Source of the DNA: Camellia lanceoleosa
Taxonomy: Eukaryota; Streptophyta; Magnoliopsida; Ericales; Theaceae
Direction: 5' to 3'
Assembly (NCBI GenBank): GCA_025200525.1
Contig: CM045761.1
Coordinates: 45,702,190 to 45,766,189 of the forward strand
DNA length: 64,000 nucleotides
Shown here: positions 11,801 through 23,549 of the stretch, piece by piece
Numbering within the stretch: position 1 is the first letter of the stretch
How the letters are laid out: each line of letters starts with the position of its first letter
The notes under the pieces: generated by a model
What the model saw: the letters and a program-made list of their open reading frames with translations, nothing else
The model's database searches: none
What the model was told of the DNA's origin: nothing
Program-made: the position numbers and the translations under genes

Positions 11801-14768
11801 AGTTATTCTCTAATACTGTCAGAAAGTTGCTTAAGAATTGTTACCAAAGCCATATGAGTGTAGCGCCAACTTTTCATGAGGCCTCAAGTAAATCCCAATT
11901 CCAACAGAGTTAGTTTATGGAGCAATCTTGCCCAAAACCTAAGCTTGAGCTTGGTTGTGAATGGGCTTCTTAACAAGCCCAGCATGAGATGCTCATGTCA
12001 ACATTACTTTCTTTATAAAACCTTGTCTGAACTTAAATTCAAGAGGAAAGTTTGATAAAGTCTCTAGGAGGTCATACCAGATAGTTCAAATATTCATATG
12101 TTAACCATGTAACAAACTGGGTTATCTAGACAACCCTCAAATCGAACCACATCACCCTTAAGAGGGTCTTGTCATAGACTCATAATCTTTGTGGTTCATG
12201 AGTGAAACATCTCAGCTGGCTCTCACATTGTCACTAATTACTGCTCCAAGTTCTCAAAATGTCCCATTTATATCTTATTATATTCACTCTAGGTTAAACA
12301 CAAGAAGGCTCTCTAGTTCACACCTTTCAGTAAATTCAGCCAGTGATGACGGCTGCAAAACTAGGATCCTACCAGCCATCTGCAGTATAAATGAAAGTTA
12401 CTCATTTTAGATGCTGAACATTCTTCCATAAGGTAATGATTCAAAGACATTAAGTACTGGACAAACATGATGCATACCTCTTGTGCCATTCCTTCCATGT
12501 GAAATATATCTGGGAAACTACTAACTCCAATTTCTATCATCCTGAGAAAGGCAGATTTCACAGTTTCAGTCTATTGCATGTCACAAAATTTGAGATTTAA
12601 ATAAATATCACAAACCTGAAATAAGTGATATCAGAAAAGCATGGCCCAGATACCTTCTTGAACTAAATTTGGACTCCACGTCAACATAAATTACACGGCC
12701 CTCTAAACCTCCAAACTTAGTAGGCAATGAAGCCAGTAATGAAAGCTTCATGCAAAACTGCAATTTTCAAACAAAATGGAATGAAGAATCATATGATTAT
12801 GTGTATAACCATTATATACAATTGTATCACACTAGCATGTAAAAACAATTATGCAAAACCTTAATCATGAAAATTAAGAATTATTGCTCCACTAAATCAA
12901 CAAAAAATATTAAGAACTTTGTCAAAGGGTGAAGCAACATATCATAATCACAAGAGTAATTTCACAATTTTTTAAATTACTAAAAAACAAAAACTGATAA
13001 CCCAGTCCAATATGATGGAAAGGATGGCCTTGTCATGGTCATGCACTGAATGTAGCACATCAATAAAAAAAAACGAAAAGTTTAATAAAGCATTCACTTT
13101 GTTAATAGTTATCATACCTGTGTTTTGCCAATTCCTGCAGGACCAACTAACTCTGTCAAAACACCAAAGGGTATTCCACCATATAAGACCTCATCTAATC
13201 CTTTCAGACATGTGGGGAGATGGCCAGAGAGGTATTCATTTTGGATGCACTGCTCCAGTAATGATAGTGCCTAGACACACAAGTCAAACAAAATGAAACG
13301 AAATAATTGCTGCACTCTTTGGCCCTAGGAAGCAAATTCGTTTTTTTTTTTTTTTTTTTTCCCTAAATACTAACATATTACACTTACAGTTTGATAAGGT
13401 GGGCTAGCAATTTCACTGACTTGTGCAACTGCAGTTGTAACTTCTGCAAACCCGACATCTAACAACTCCGTCAACTCAAATTCAGTTAACGACAACACAT
13501 CCTGGAAGGAAATATTTTGAATATTAACACAGTGCGTGAAACAAAGTCTTGTTCATTGAGAACCCAGAAAATTAGTAAAACAGTTCAATCCATTTGACAA
13601 ATCAAATCAAATGATTGATGTATTCAAATAATAGGAAACACAAGTTTCCAGAGATCAAATTTAGAGATGAGTTTGAATTTGGGCAATGGAGACTCCAAAT
13701 TTGTGTAATGGAAATGACTGTAGTATTTTATTGTCTACTCAACACAACCAAGGGACTTGAGCCTTTAACATCAAGAGACCATTGGGTACCACCTGCCCTG
13801 CAAGGCTAGTGGTATAAACAGAATAATTTTGTGATTATTCAATTTATCATTTCTCAAACATCCTATGAAGCATGGATATGGATATGGAATACGTAATAGG
13901 GATACTACACGAATATTGCGATATGACAAAATCTAAAATAACAGGAAACCAATATGACCATAATACGTTCAAAAAAATTTATAATCTTTAGTATTATATT
14001 ATCTATAAGCTCAAAGAATAGTGAGAAACCAGTCTTTAGGAATTAGATATTAGTTTAAGAGCCAAGCCAATAGTCAATTTACTTTTTTCAATGGATATGT
14101 TAGTTTGATAAAAAAATTTAAAAAGTAGAGTACTATTTTCTTCTTCGCTAAGAAATAAGAAAATTGTGCAAAACTATTATTGTATCTATTCTAACAATTA
14201 TATTCTAATAATATACAAAAACTATTAAATTTCAATTTCATAATAGTTTGGACACGTGACCTAGAGTGTTTGAAAAGTATCCAATATTTCTCAAAATTAA
14301 CATCAAGTATCGGATACATTTAGAAAGTATCATCTACGTAATCTCCGAGCATCAATACTGGTACAGTACAAATACAACTCCTTTTTAGAAATATCTCTGC
14401 TTCATACCAACCATCTCATACTTATATATAGAAAAACCACTAACTCATGCAAATAATATACATTTTAATATACCTAGAATCTTTGCACCTAGCTAGGAGG
14501 TGAGGTGTTCAAGTCTTGCAACAGGCAAGGCTCCTCTCCCCATGTTATGGCCTCCAATGGCCTGTTTGGTGCAGCTTAGGGTTAGGGTTTAGGGTTTAGA
14601 AAATAGAAGCTAAAAGTGCCCCTCATCAGCTTTTTTCAACTTATTTAATCTATTTTTGCTTAATAAAAAGCAAAAACTGTACTGAACACTCTTTCACAAA
14701 TTAAAATATACTCACAAATTAAAATAGCTATAATCAACTTCTTTAAGCTACAACAAACAGTTCCCCCC

Positions 14769-14799
<31 letters not shown>

Positions 14800-15448
14800 A
14801 AAAAAAAAAAAGAAGGAAAAAAGAGAAAAGTATGCATTAATAACACATTTGGCACTAGTTCTCATCTTCATGGAAAATACTTGAGACCCCCCACTATTTT
14901 TGACCCCATAACCCCCAATTGATTTGTGGCCACATATTATGTTTTGTTTTTGGTTTTTTTGTTTTTTTGTTATTTTTTTCTCTCCTCTCTCTCCTCCCTC
15001 TCTCTCACAAATGTGTGGGGTGCTGGGGGTCTGGATCATTTCCTCATCTTCATATCCAACAATGATGACTGAAAAAAATAAAAAATCCAGTGGTTGAACA
15101 GGATTGTTTGTGTGAGAGACAATTCTGGGTAATTCTTGTTGTTTGTAGGCAATTAGGGTTTCCCAAGAAAAACCCAAAGCAATCAAACATCAATGTGGGG
15201 TTACTAATTTAATTAACAGGCCTCCTGGTAACTATGATTGAAAATCCAAAAGAGTGGCTGGCTTGTACTTAAATTAAACCATAAAAAAGCATTACAGAAA
15301 ATAGTATTGAGATACGGATTGAAGAAAACGAAGCTTGGTAAGTAATTAGGGGAGGGTTAGTTACCTTGGCAGTTAACAAGTTACGAGCTGTGAAGATGTT
15401 GGTAATTGATTTGGGCAGACCCATCTCACTGAGGACCTTGTTCGCCAT
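8808..15448 (-). CDS. RAD51B: DNA repair protein RAD51 homolog 2 (RAD51B), 11 exons
   Basis: A RecA/RAD51-family ATPase and RAD51 paralogue. In plants and animals RAD51B works in the BCDX2 complex that assists RAD51 filaments in homologous recombination, in the nucleus. Exons on the minus strand: 15448-15365, 13501-13388, 13270-13118, 12757-12654, 12541-12478, 12379-12324, 11440-11360, 10403-10344, 10235-10144, 10075-9956, 8998-8808. All introns are GT-AG and all phases fit, giving 1,119 nt, 372 aa plus TAA. From memory the Arabidopsis protein is about this long. It starts MANKVLSEMGLPKSITNIF. Walker A GPAGIGKT is at residues 109-116 and Walker B LLVID at 207-211. Family blocks IYVDVESKFSSRR, LAEFSRIPVVVTNQVRSQ and VAKSPISPPLVFPF are present. 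No frameshift or premature stop was seen. The last residues (about 355-372) are poorly conserved, so an alternative last exon is possible. Repeats occupy intron 1. Confidence 0.95.
14576..14599. repeat. Short telomere-like repeat
   Basis: Reads TTAGGGTTAGGGTTTAGGG and continues TTTAG, about three and a half units of the plant telomere heptamer TTTAGGG. Too short to be more than an interstitial or chance run. Confidence 0.7.
14763..14811. repeat. Homopolymer C(about 27) followed by A(about 22)
   Basis: A run of about 27 C residues passes directly into about 22 A residues. On the RAD51B sense strand it reads poly(T) then poly(G). The exact lengths may be affected by sequencing. Confidence 0.85.
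14871..15043. mobile_element. Mutator-type MITE in RAD51B intron 1
   Basis: Flanked by a perfect 9-bp duplication, TCATCTTCA, at 14862-14870 and 15044-15052. The ends are inverted: TGGAAAATACTTGAGACCCCC-like on the left (first 20 nt) and GGAAATGATCCAGACCCCC on the right after reverse complementing. It is 173 bp and non-coding. The ends resemble those of the element at 53278-53425. Confidence 0.8.
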
Positions 15449-15502
15449 CTCCCTCACCCAGAGTGAGCGCTCCCTCTCTCTCTCCCTCCTCCCCCACACT
15501 TG

Positions 15503-15755
15503 TTTACGGAGGAATACTGGGAGGGTGGGCTCCAAACCAGCTGAGCCGAACACTTTTTTTGTTTTTTTTGGTTTACGGAGGAATATTAGGAGGAGGTTTA
15601 GCTGCAAACGAGTCGAGTAGATTTTATATTTTTTAACGGAGGAATACTAGGAGATTGGGTTACAAACAAATCGAGTCAAGCTAAATGAAGTTGAATTTTT
15701 TTTTTTTTGTTTATGAAGAAATAGTAGGAGGTTAGGTTGCAAATGAGCCGAGTTT
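15503..15755. repeat. Degenerate tandem repeat upstream of RAD51B
   Basis: Four imperfect units start at about 15503, 15572, 15632 and 15709. Each opens with TTTACGGAGGAATAnTRGGAG and contains a RCAAACnAGnCGAG phrase before a T-rich tract. The repeat begins 55 bp upstream of the RAD51B start codon, so it overlaps the 5' untranslated region or promoter. Confidence 0.75.
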
Positions 15756-16113
15756 TGTTGAGCTCAAGCTTAATTTGTTGCTTATTTATTGAGCTCGAGT
15801 TTAACTCGTTAAGTAGTTGGTTCGAATTTGGCTCGACTAGTTAATATTAATAAAATTCGAACTCAACCTGATTCAGCTCAATAAGATTTTTTGTAATATA
15901 TTTGAATAAAAATATTGTTTATATTATTATATATATTATTTAATAAATATAATAATATATTTATTTTATAATTTAAATAAAAATAACTGTGTCGAGTTTA
16001 TTCAAGTTTGAGCTCGGCTCATTTAATAAACAAGTTGAGTTGAGTTGATCCCTTAACAAGTCAAGCCGAGTCGAACTAAGCCAAGTTTGTTCGTATTCAA
16101 TTCATTTGCAACC
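15733..16113. mobile_element. TIR element with GGTTGCAAATGA ends
   Basis: The left end GGTTGCAAATGAGCCGAG and the reverse complement of the right end, GGTTGCAAATGAATTGAA, form terminal inverted repeats. The interior is rich in GAGCTCGAG/CTCGGCTC phrases and AT. No convincing target duplication was found. The ends look hAT-like, but the superfamily is not settled. It overlaps the last unit of the neighbouring tandem repeat. Confidence 0.55.
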
Positions 16114-16504
16114 TTACTAGAAACCCACCTTATCATGGAGAATGGCTCTCATTCTTATTCTTTGTATTTAATTTTTGGGTTCCAAGTTCATAATAATAAT
16201 AATAATAACCTAAATTGTTGATCTTCTGTTAAAATGTCTATATAAAAACTTAACTTCATGAGATAAGGATAAATATGAAAACAAATTACATTTTATTTTA
16301 TAGAATGAAATGTTTAAATTTAATTCACAATTATTGTCTATTTTTAAAAAATAAGGTAAATTATTTTTAAGTCTTATTTGGAAGACTTATACAAGATATG
16401 GTCCTATAAAAAAACTTATAATCCAATAAGTCTTGTGGTTTTTTTATAGATACATCTACTCTTAATCTTAATTAATTAATAACCTGATTAATAATAATAT
16501 TATA

Positions 16505-16990
16505 TATGAGAAATCTAATATTACCATAGATTGTGATGATATCTATATGGTTAGAAATTTGAAATTCCAAATAACATAATTAATGGCAATATCAAATGCG
16601 AGAAATCCAATATCACCATAAATTATGATCATATTTATATGGTTGGAAATTTAAAATTTAAAACATAAATATAACATATAACATCTCAAATCCAATGTGA
16701 CATTCCCAAACCCAACGTGATATTCTCATATGCTTCTAAAATTTAAAATACTTGATTAATGGTAACACTATATATAGGAAATCCAATGTTACCATAGATT
16801 GTGATCATATTTATATGATTGAAAATGTGAAATTCAAAACATAAACGTAACATATAACATCCCAAACCTAACGTGATATTCTCATATGCTTCTTATCTCA
16901 AACCCAACGTAAATGTAACAAGTAACATCCTAAATTCACCGTGACATTCCCATATGCTTCTCATCCCAAACCCAACATGACATTCCAATA
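16505..16990. repeat. Three direct repeats inside the long-TIR element
   Basis: Units start near 16507, 16599 and 16778, each with RGAAATCYAATRTYACCATA. The second and third continue with shared phrases such as AACATATAACATC, AACGTGATATTCTC and ATATGCTTCT. Further TATGCTTCT copies follow to 16990. Confidence 0.75.
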
Positions 16991-17029
16991 CTTCACTGTT
17001 GAATTATAATGTAACATGTAACATCCTAA

Positions 17030-17940
17030 CTCAACCCATGTATTGAACCATCATCACCCCTAACCCAAAATAACTTCAACATCAAGCGATGAAATTCAGT
17101 CAACATTGAATTACAAACCCAAATCCTTAATAATTTTGCGCAACGTATTGTGACATATATGTAAACACTGATTATAACAAGACACGATACACATTCAAGC
17201 ACATATACAACTGAACAAACACACAAATGTCATCTACTATATAGTATATGTAGATTAACGTTACACACTAGATATAACATGCATCGTAACACGATCATCT
17301 AGGTCCCAATGTACAATTGACATCCTACAACATGGTCCACATTCGATATCCAATTAACAACCAAAACCAAATACCCCCAACCCAACTCTTAAACCCATGC
17401 ACACCACTCATACATCGACCATATCAAAACACATCAACTATTACAATGTCAAATACACCCATTTAATCATAATATTGGTCAAAGTGTACCTATCATGGAG
17501 TGTAATAGATTGTCAATGCCCTATCAAAGATGAACAATCCACACTTTAACAAACAACAACACACTTCAATAAAATAAATAAATAAATAAGCATACATTTG
17601 CCCTTCAACCGATTGGAGTCGAAATCTGTCGAAGGAATCAACACATAACCTTCAAACTTCATCATATCATCGACCATATCCACATCCATTTAAGCAACAT
17701 TTTGAAAATGTATTAGAATCCCGCGATCAAGGTAAAAAAAACACACACGGTCGTTGCCTACAAACTTGACTTTCTTAAATGCTTTCCCAAACGTGATATG
17801 ATGAATGAGAAAATAATGTACAATATGAAAACAAATTAGGGGTATAATAGTACATTGATATCATTCATTTATAACTCATAAAACTTTATGGAACACATTC
17901 CTATTTAAATAAGATTTCAAACTCTAAAAGAATATTCATA
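17030..17940. other. Interior of the long-TIR element, no gene seen
   Basis: Unremarkable AT-rich sequence with many ACATC/AACCC words and a short (AAAT)n near 17571-17586. No supported reading frame. Confidence 0.5.
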
Positions 17941-18317
17941 TGATTTCACATTAAATAAGTCTTCCAAATAAGACTTCTAAATAATTTTTCTAAAAAATAA
18001 GATGTAATTTATTCATGTATCAATGATATTCTAAATTAATTTTTTACATAACTCATCTAAATTGTTAGAATCATGAGATAAATGGTTTAAATTATCATTG
18101 TAGTCCTAAAATCTAACCCAAAAAATGAAATATGAAATAGTATGGAGTATAAGAATACATAGGGAAGCCATCTTCCTTATCAATCCAGAAATTACCCAAA
18201 ATCTTCCTCGATTTATTCCATGTATAGATCCCATATCACATAAAACACCTACAAGTAAAAAAAGAAATTCACTTTTTTTTGGTCCACGAAAATTTTGGAT
18301 GGTTAACTTTGGTTTTG

Positions 18318-18318
<1 letters not shown>

Positions 18319-18351
<33 letters not shown>
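18319..18351. repeat. (TC)n microsatellite
   Basis: About 16 CT units in a row, followed by a short ATTT-repeat. Confidence 0.9.
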
Positions 18352-18353
<2 letters not shown>

Positions 18354-18455
18354 TTTTATTTATTTATTTAATTTTGGATGACAATTTTTTATGAGAAAGA
18401 CTCTCATTCATACTTTTATCCTTTATATTTTTTAAAATTTTATTTTTTGAGTTTT

Positions 18456-18746
18456 ATTCTGGGTTTATATTGATAATTTAAACCGTTTATTTTTTAATCT
18501 TAACAATTTAGATAAGTTATATAAAAAATTAATTTCATCGGATATCACCAGATATATGAATAAATTGCATATTATTTTTTAAAATGGATAGTAATTGTGT
18601 TTAAACTTAAAATTTTCATTCTTTAAAATACAAGTGATTTATTTATATATTCATTGATATTCGATGAAATTGATTTTTTACACAGACGGTTTTCATTGTG
18701 AAATTTATAAGATGAATGGTTTAAATTATTATTGTGGTCCTAGAAT
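18456..18746. mobile_element. MITE with TIRs spanning nearly its full length
   Basis: The left half, opening ATTCTGGGTTTATATTGATA and continuing ATTTAAACC, is the inverted match of the right half, which reads ATTCTAGGACCACAATAATA when reverse-complemented. The fold-back covers about 140 bp on each side. It is a small relative of the element at 16190-18115. Confidence 0.7.
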
Positions 18747-19250
18747 GGAGAAAAAAAATATGGATAAATATGGAGGAGAGTCATACCCATTTTTTATTTA
18801 TTAAATATATTTACATTTATATACAATATGGAGAATATTTATTAAAAAAAAATGAAGAGTAAAAAAATAATTACAAAATAATGAGGATACAAATAACTTA
18901 AGCATCCAATTGTGCAAATAAATCATTATTTGGAATTTGTTTTTAACATTTCACTTATTTAAAATTCTCCCTATATAATATGTAAATAATATAATTTTTA
19001 ATAGAATAATATCAAAATATTATGCTAAATATTTATTTTCACTCCTTCATTTATTATTTTATATTTTATATATTTTAATTTTTATTAATTATAATTTATT
19101 ATCCGTAGTATGTTATATTATTATTTTATTTTTAAAGTTATAAAATTAATTCAGTCCCATTCCTACCATTCTTGATTGGGCTTCAACAGATAAACTCACT
19201 CCAAACCTACACCCTTGCGATCCTACTTGAGATTTTTTTTTTTTTTTAAA
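18747..19250. other. AT-rich intergenic sequence, no gene seen
   Basis: Poly(A)/poly(T) tracts and AT-rich words only. Ends in a T11 run near 19228. Confidence 0.6.
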
Positions 19251-19375
19251 TTAGGATAAAATTCAATTTACCCCGTTATGGTTTAAGGCAAAAGCATTTT
19301 ACTCTTTATCGTTCAAATATAGTCAAAAAGTCTCTATGTAATTTTGGATCAAAGTGTAACCGTCAATACCGTAAA

Positions 19376-19995
19376 CTATAGATGTGAAAAGACTATAATA
19401 CCCTCAAATCCTATACTTTTTTTGTTTTTCTTTCTCTCTCCTTTCTTGTACACATAATTTATATTGTGTAACATTAATTCAATTAAATCACAATACTTAT
19501 AAATTTTCAATTATTTATTGTAATTCTTAACTTTTTTTATTCTGATTTTAATTTAATTATATTTTAGATCACAATTAATCTTAAATATTTAATTATTTAT
19601 TGTAATTCCTTACTTTTAATCGAATTTTATTTTAATTATATTTTATATCACAATTAATTCTAAATTCTTAATTATTTATTATTTTTTTCAACATGTTAAT
19701 TTAATTTTAATTTAACCATATTTTAGATCAATTTTTAATTTTTAATTTTTTTATATTTTTATTTAATTATATTTTAAATAAATTCTTAATTATATTTTAT
19801 ATTTTGGAACAATCTTTAATTATATTACATTTTATTTTATTTTATTTTAGTTAACATATTGATCTAATTTTAGGTTTGAAGAAAATTGGGATAAAACTGT
19901 CTTTTTGTTGTATTAATTTCACTTTATTTTTTTAGAAAATCAAACCACTCTAAAAAATGATGTGTGTGTGATACACCTTGTGTTAATTTGGATAG
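19376..19995. other. Interior of the split TIR element, no gene seen
   Basis: AT-rich, with repeated TATTTTAGATCACAATTAAT-type phrases. It ends with the GATAG copy (19991-19995) that borders the retrotransposon. Confidence 0.6.
19991..19995. repeat. Target site duplication GATAG (left)
   Basis: Five bases directly before the TGTTC start of the 5' LTR. They are repeated directly after the 3' LTR at 35127-35131. This pair fixes both element ends. Confidence 0.9.
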
Positions 19996-20750
19996 TGTTC
20001 TTTGCATAAATTGTATAAGCCAATCACGATTCAACACGTGGCATGGAAAGGACAATTTGGGAAGGTAATATAAATCACCAACCATAGTCAGACACGTGTC
20101 AACCCATACTGATAATAATGGATCTGCGTAGCATTGGAATGATCGAGGGATATAAGGTTATGTGGCCTAACGGTTACTCACAAGGTTCAAATTCAAAATC
20201 ATGAAGGAAGCCTAACTGCAAACATAGCTTAGTGGAGCTGATTGTGAGAGAGCATAATCAATGATCATAAGGGGATATTTCGACAGTCAGGAACCCACTT
20301 CGACGATTATCATTAAGAAGTATAAATAGCAAAAAATGCCCTAAAAGAGAGAACCAAACTCAGATCAAGAAACTAGTTTTTATCTACTTTATTTTCCTTC
20401 CAGTTTTTACATTTCTTTACATTTCTGCACTTCAAATTCCTATATTGCACTTTATTCATAGAAGTAGTTTCGAATAGTTTGTTGCTGAAAACCTCCACGA
20501 GGCTGGGTCAGATCATTATAAATTTTTCATTTTTACTTAATGAAATGCTGCAATTGTTCTTCATTTAATTGTTGTTTACTAAATTCTCTTAAACAAGCCA
20601 CCAGTAAAAGTCATTTTCATTGAGGCTGAGAGAACTAAAACATAATCGTCTGATAATTTGTTGGCAATTAATCTTCTGTAAGGACTGATTGATCCTTACT
20701 GGCACGCTTAAAATTACAATACTAACCTTCGAAAGCCAAAAAAGCCAACA
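19996..20750 (+). repeat. 5' LTR of the Tat-lineage element
   Basis: Begins TGTTCTTTGCATAAATTG and ends GAAAGCCAAAAAAGCCAACA. A TATA-like AGTATAAATAGC lies near 20320-20331. Same length as the 3' LTR. Confidence 0.92.
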
Positions 20751-20784
20751 TATATTTTTTGGCATGCCCAGTGGGACTAATTGA
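20751..20784 (+). other. Primer-binding-site region
   Basis: Directly after the LTR comes TATATTTTTTGGCATGCCCA and then GTGGGAC. This is the usual leader of this retroelement group, placed just before the gag start codon. The priming tRNA was not determined. Confidence 0.55.
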
Positions 20785-23549
20785 AATGGCTAGACATAGG
20801 AGACAAGGAGAAAATGAACGCCTAGAAGAAAGGGTGGAAGGAGAGATAGAGGTACCTGATCTAGAGGATAATATGATAACACATCCTATGGAAGCACCTA
20901 TCTTATCAGAACCTATGGTCGAGCAGACCAGTAATGCAGAACATGCACCACGTATCCAAAATAGTGGAGGAGACGTTGGAATTGAACCATCAACTGGTCT
21001 ATCTGTTCAGCCAATGAATCCATAGGAAGGCCTAGTAGATGCCATGGGACATCAGTTAATGAACACAACGGAAAGATGGGCAATATCCTTTATGGATCGA
21101 ATAAATACCCATCAACCAACTAACACAAGGCATATAGAGGATATTTCAAATGTCCATCAGCAAAGATTGGCTAGAGACAAACAACCTATGTAAAGTAATG
21201 GACATATTAATGGTCAAACTAGTAATCAAAATTATGAAAGACCATCACCTCAGTCTTGGTATGAGCCTCTTTCAAGGCCTATAATAAATCAAAATGCCTT
21301 ATTACTTAACAGTGAAGCCATGCAAATTGGTGGATCTGGGCCAACACAAGAAAATGGCATGAGGATGTTTCCAAATCCCATGTTCGAAGCCATACCTGGC
21401 ACAAGGGGGTTTACTAATCCTTTGTTCGAATTTGTACCCGGGGGGTTAGAAGAGTTTCTTGCGGCTGGAAGAGACACAACACATGTTCCTCCTATTACAA
21501 CACTTTTCGCAGGTTCCTTCGCAAGACAAGCTCAGAGAGGTCAACCATACTCTCAACAGCAACCAGCACCACAGGGACAGCCAGTCCTAAATATACCTCA
21601 CTATGGACCAAGAGGACCTCAGGCACAAGGTTTTCCACTAAATCCTATGTTTGTTCCTCCAGTGGTGGTTCAACAAGCACAAAATATGGTTCCTAAGGAC
21701 TAAATTGCTGATATTGTTAGAAAAATATATGGACCTATGGCCCGGGGGGTTCAAACTCCTGTGTACAGGAAACCATATTCATAATGGGTGGATAGGATAC
21801 ATGAATACCCAAGAGGGTTTAGAATACTAGACTTTGCTCTCTTTTTTTTATGGGAATGGAAACCAGTCAACAGTAAAACATATTGCCAGGTTCGCTGCCC
21901 AATGTGAAGAATTTACCAATAATGATTACATGAAGTTAAGACTTTTTCCAAATTCTCTAACTGGGACAACTTTTGTATGGTATATTAACCTTACACCTGG
22001 CTGTATCCAAACTTGGCAACAAATGGAGGAGGCATTTCATGCCCAATTCTTCCAAACGAAGCCAGAAGTTTCTATGGCAGATTTGGCAAGGTTGAGTCAA
22101 AGGCCTGATGTGAAGGCTATTCAATTTATTGCTAGATTCAAAAGAGCATGAAACAAGTGTAGGATCATTCTACCAGAGCCTGAATTTGTGAGATTGGCTC
22201 AAAATGGTTTAGAGTTTAGGCTTTGAAAGAAGTTTGACTCAACTGAGTTTCGAGACTTAGTGGAATTAACCTATAAGGTGTCTCGATATGAATCATTACT
22301 TTAGGAAGAACAGGATCAAAGTAATGCATCATACAAGACGTATTATAGAGATCCTAATTATGAGATTGATGCAGCAGAGATCGTAGGGAAAGAGCCTGTG
22401 ATCTGTGAGGCGTTAATTCATAAAGACACTACAATAGATCAGTAGTTTAAAAAGAAAGACCTTCATAGAAAATATTCTTTCGATTTAACAAAGGCAGATG
22501 ACATTTTTGATCATTTGCTTGCAGCAAATTTCCTAAAGTTACCAAAGGGAGTCAAAATTTCTTCTCCAGAGAAACTTAAAGGAAAAATGCATTATAAATG
22601 GCAGAATTCTTAGTCTCATTCAACTAAAAACTATATTGTTTTTCGGGATAGGATCCAAGAACAGATTCAAAATGAGAGTTTAAAATTCCTAGCTAAAGCA
22701 GAGAAAGCTGTGGGGATTGACACTAATCCATTCCCAGAAATTGGAGAAGTTACAGCCAATGTTATTGTGTCAGACTTCTAGAACATATCCTTTAAAGAAT
22801 TGGAAGAGGTTAATGTGCAGATGCATATTGCCAGTCAAACTACTGTCAAGAAATATGCCAGAAGTTCACTAGCAAATGGGCAGGGCTTTACAGACCAAAG
22901 GAAAGACTCTAGTGAGGAGACACTAGATGATGACTCTTTAGAGGCAGCTATCATGCAAATAATGTGTCCCAAATGCAGGTTAAGTTACAAATGGTTCAAA
23001 GGGCTCTCGATTGATGGGAAGTAGCATTATAAGGATGTGCAGAGATGCCCTAAATTAACCAGTGCCTACAACAAAAGGTCATACCCAACTGGTCCCAGGC
23101 AGCAACCATTCTTGGCTGAACTAACAACTACTAGAATGCATTCCAAGGACAAGAGACCTTTACATGAGTTCAGACCACCCAACTACTACAGGATGGGGGA
23201 TAATCATCCTGAGAGGAGGTCCGAAGTGGGCTTTAGTTATCGGATCAAAGCTAGAGACTGGCCTCCTAGACCAGCCTCACACAAAAAAGAAAGTAGCCAC
23301 CATCATAGAAGGCTTGAATTAGGCCCAAGACAGGGGGTCAGGACCAAGCAGTGGTCTCCACAAATAGCTTCAAAACTTTCTTCGAAGGCAGAAAGAGATA
23401 GTTCAACAATTGAGCTAATGGGTTCATGGGTACCTAGGGTCCCAGATTGGTTTGTCATGCAAAACAAGCCTAAGGAAATACCTTCCCAGAGAAGTGTTGT
23501 TGAAGACCAGGGAAAGATGGCTAAAACCTCCCTTTGTGACTCCAAATAA
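20785..23549 (+). pseudogene. gag of the Tat-lineage element (multiple stops)
   Basis: Starts MARHRRQGENERLEERVEGE and is then broken by in-frame stops at 21023, near 21191, 21701 and 21781, and by a frameshift in a T-run near 21840. The conserved gag core lies at about 21840-22150, with FPNSLTGTTFVWYINL and MEEAFHAQFF as in the PF03732 gag domain. A Q/P-rich stretch (about 21530-21660) precedes it. Past 22800 a CPKCRLSYKWF segment and then a basic RNA-binding-like region follow. The capsid function is lost. Confidence 0.85.

Larger units (their letters stand above)
13502..15364 (-). other. Intron 1 of RAD51B, repeat-bearing
   Basis: The longest intron of the gene (1,863 bp). It contains a short interstitial telomere-like run at 14576-14599, a C-then-A homopolymer at 14763-14811 and a 173-bp MITE at 14871-15043. 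No other gene is seen inside it. Confidence 0.85.
16190..18115. mobile_element. Long-TIR element of about 1.9 kb, non-coding
   Basis: About 200 bp at each end are inverted copies. For example AAGTCTTATTTGGAAGACTTA near 16370-16391 (first 20 nt) is met in reverse near 17950-17972. ATCTCATGA/TCATGAGATAA is paired near 16258 and 18072. The outer part of each arm also matches the small element at 18456-18746. The interior holds direct repeats and no coding sequence. Ends are approximate and no target duplication was fixed. Confidence 0.6.

Noticed and set aside
14576..14599. Telomere repeat as a sign of an ancient chromosome end
   Set aside because: Only about three and a half units inside an intron; AAACCCTAA-like runs of this size are common in plant DNA.
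15366..15620. Plus-strand 84-codon frame over RAD51B exon 1
   Set aside because: Overlaps the RAD51B start exon on the other strand and encodes simple Leu-Ser repeats.
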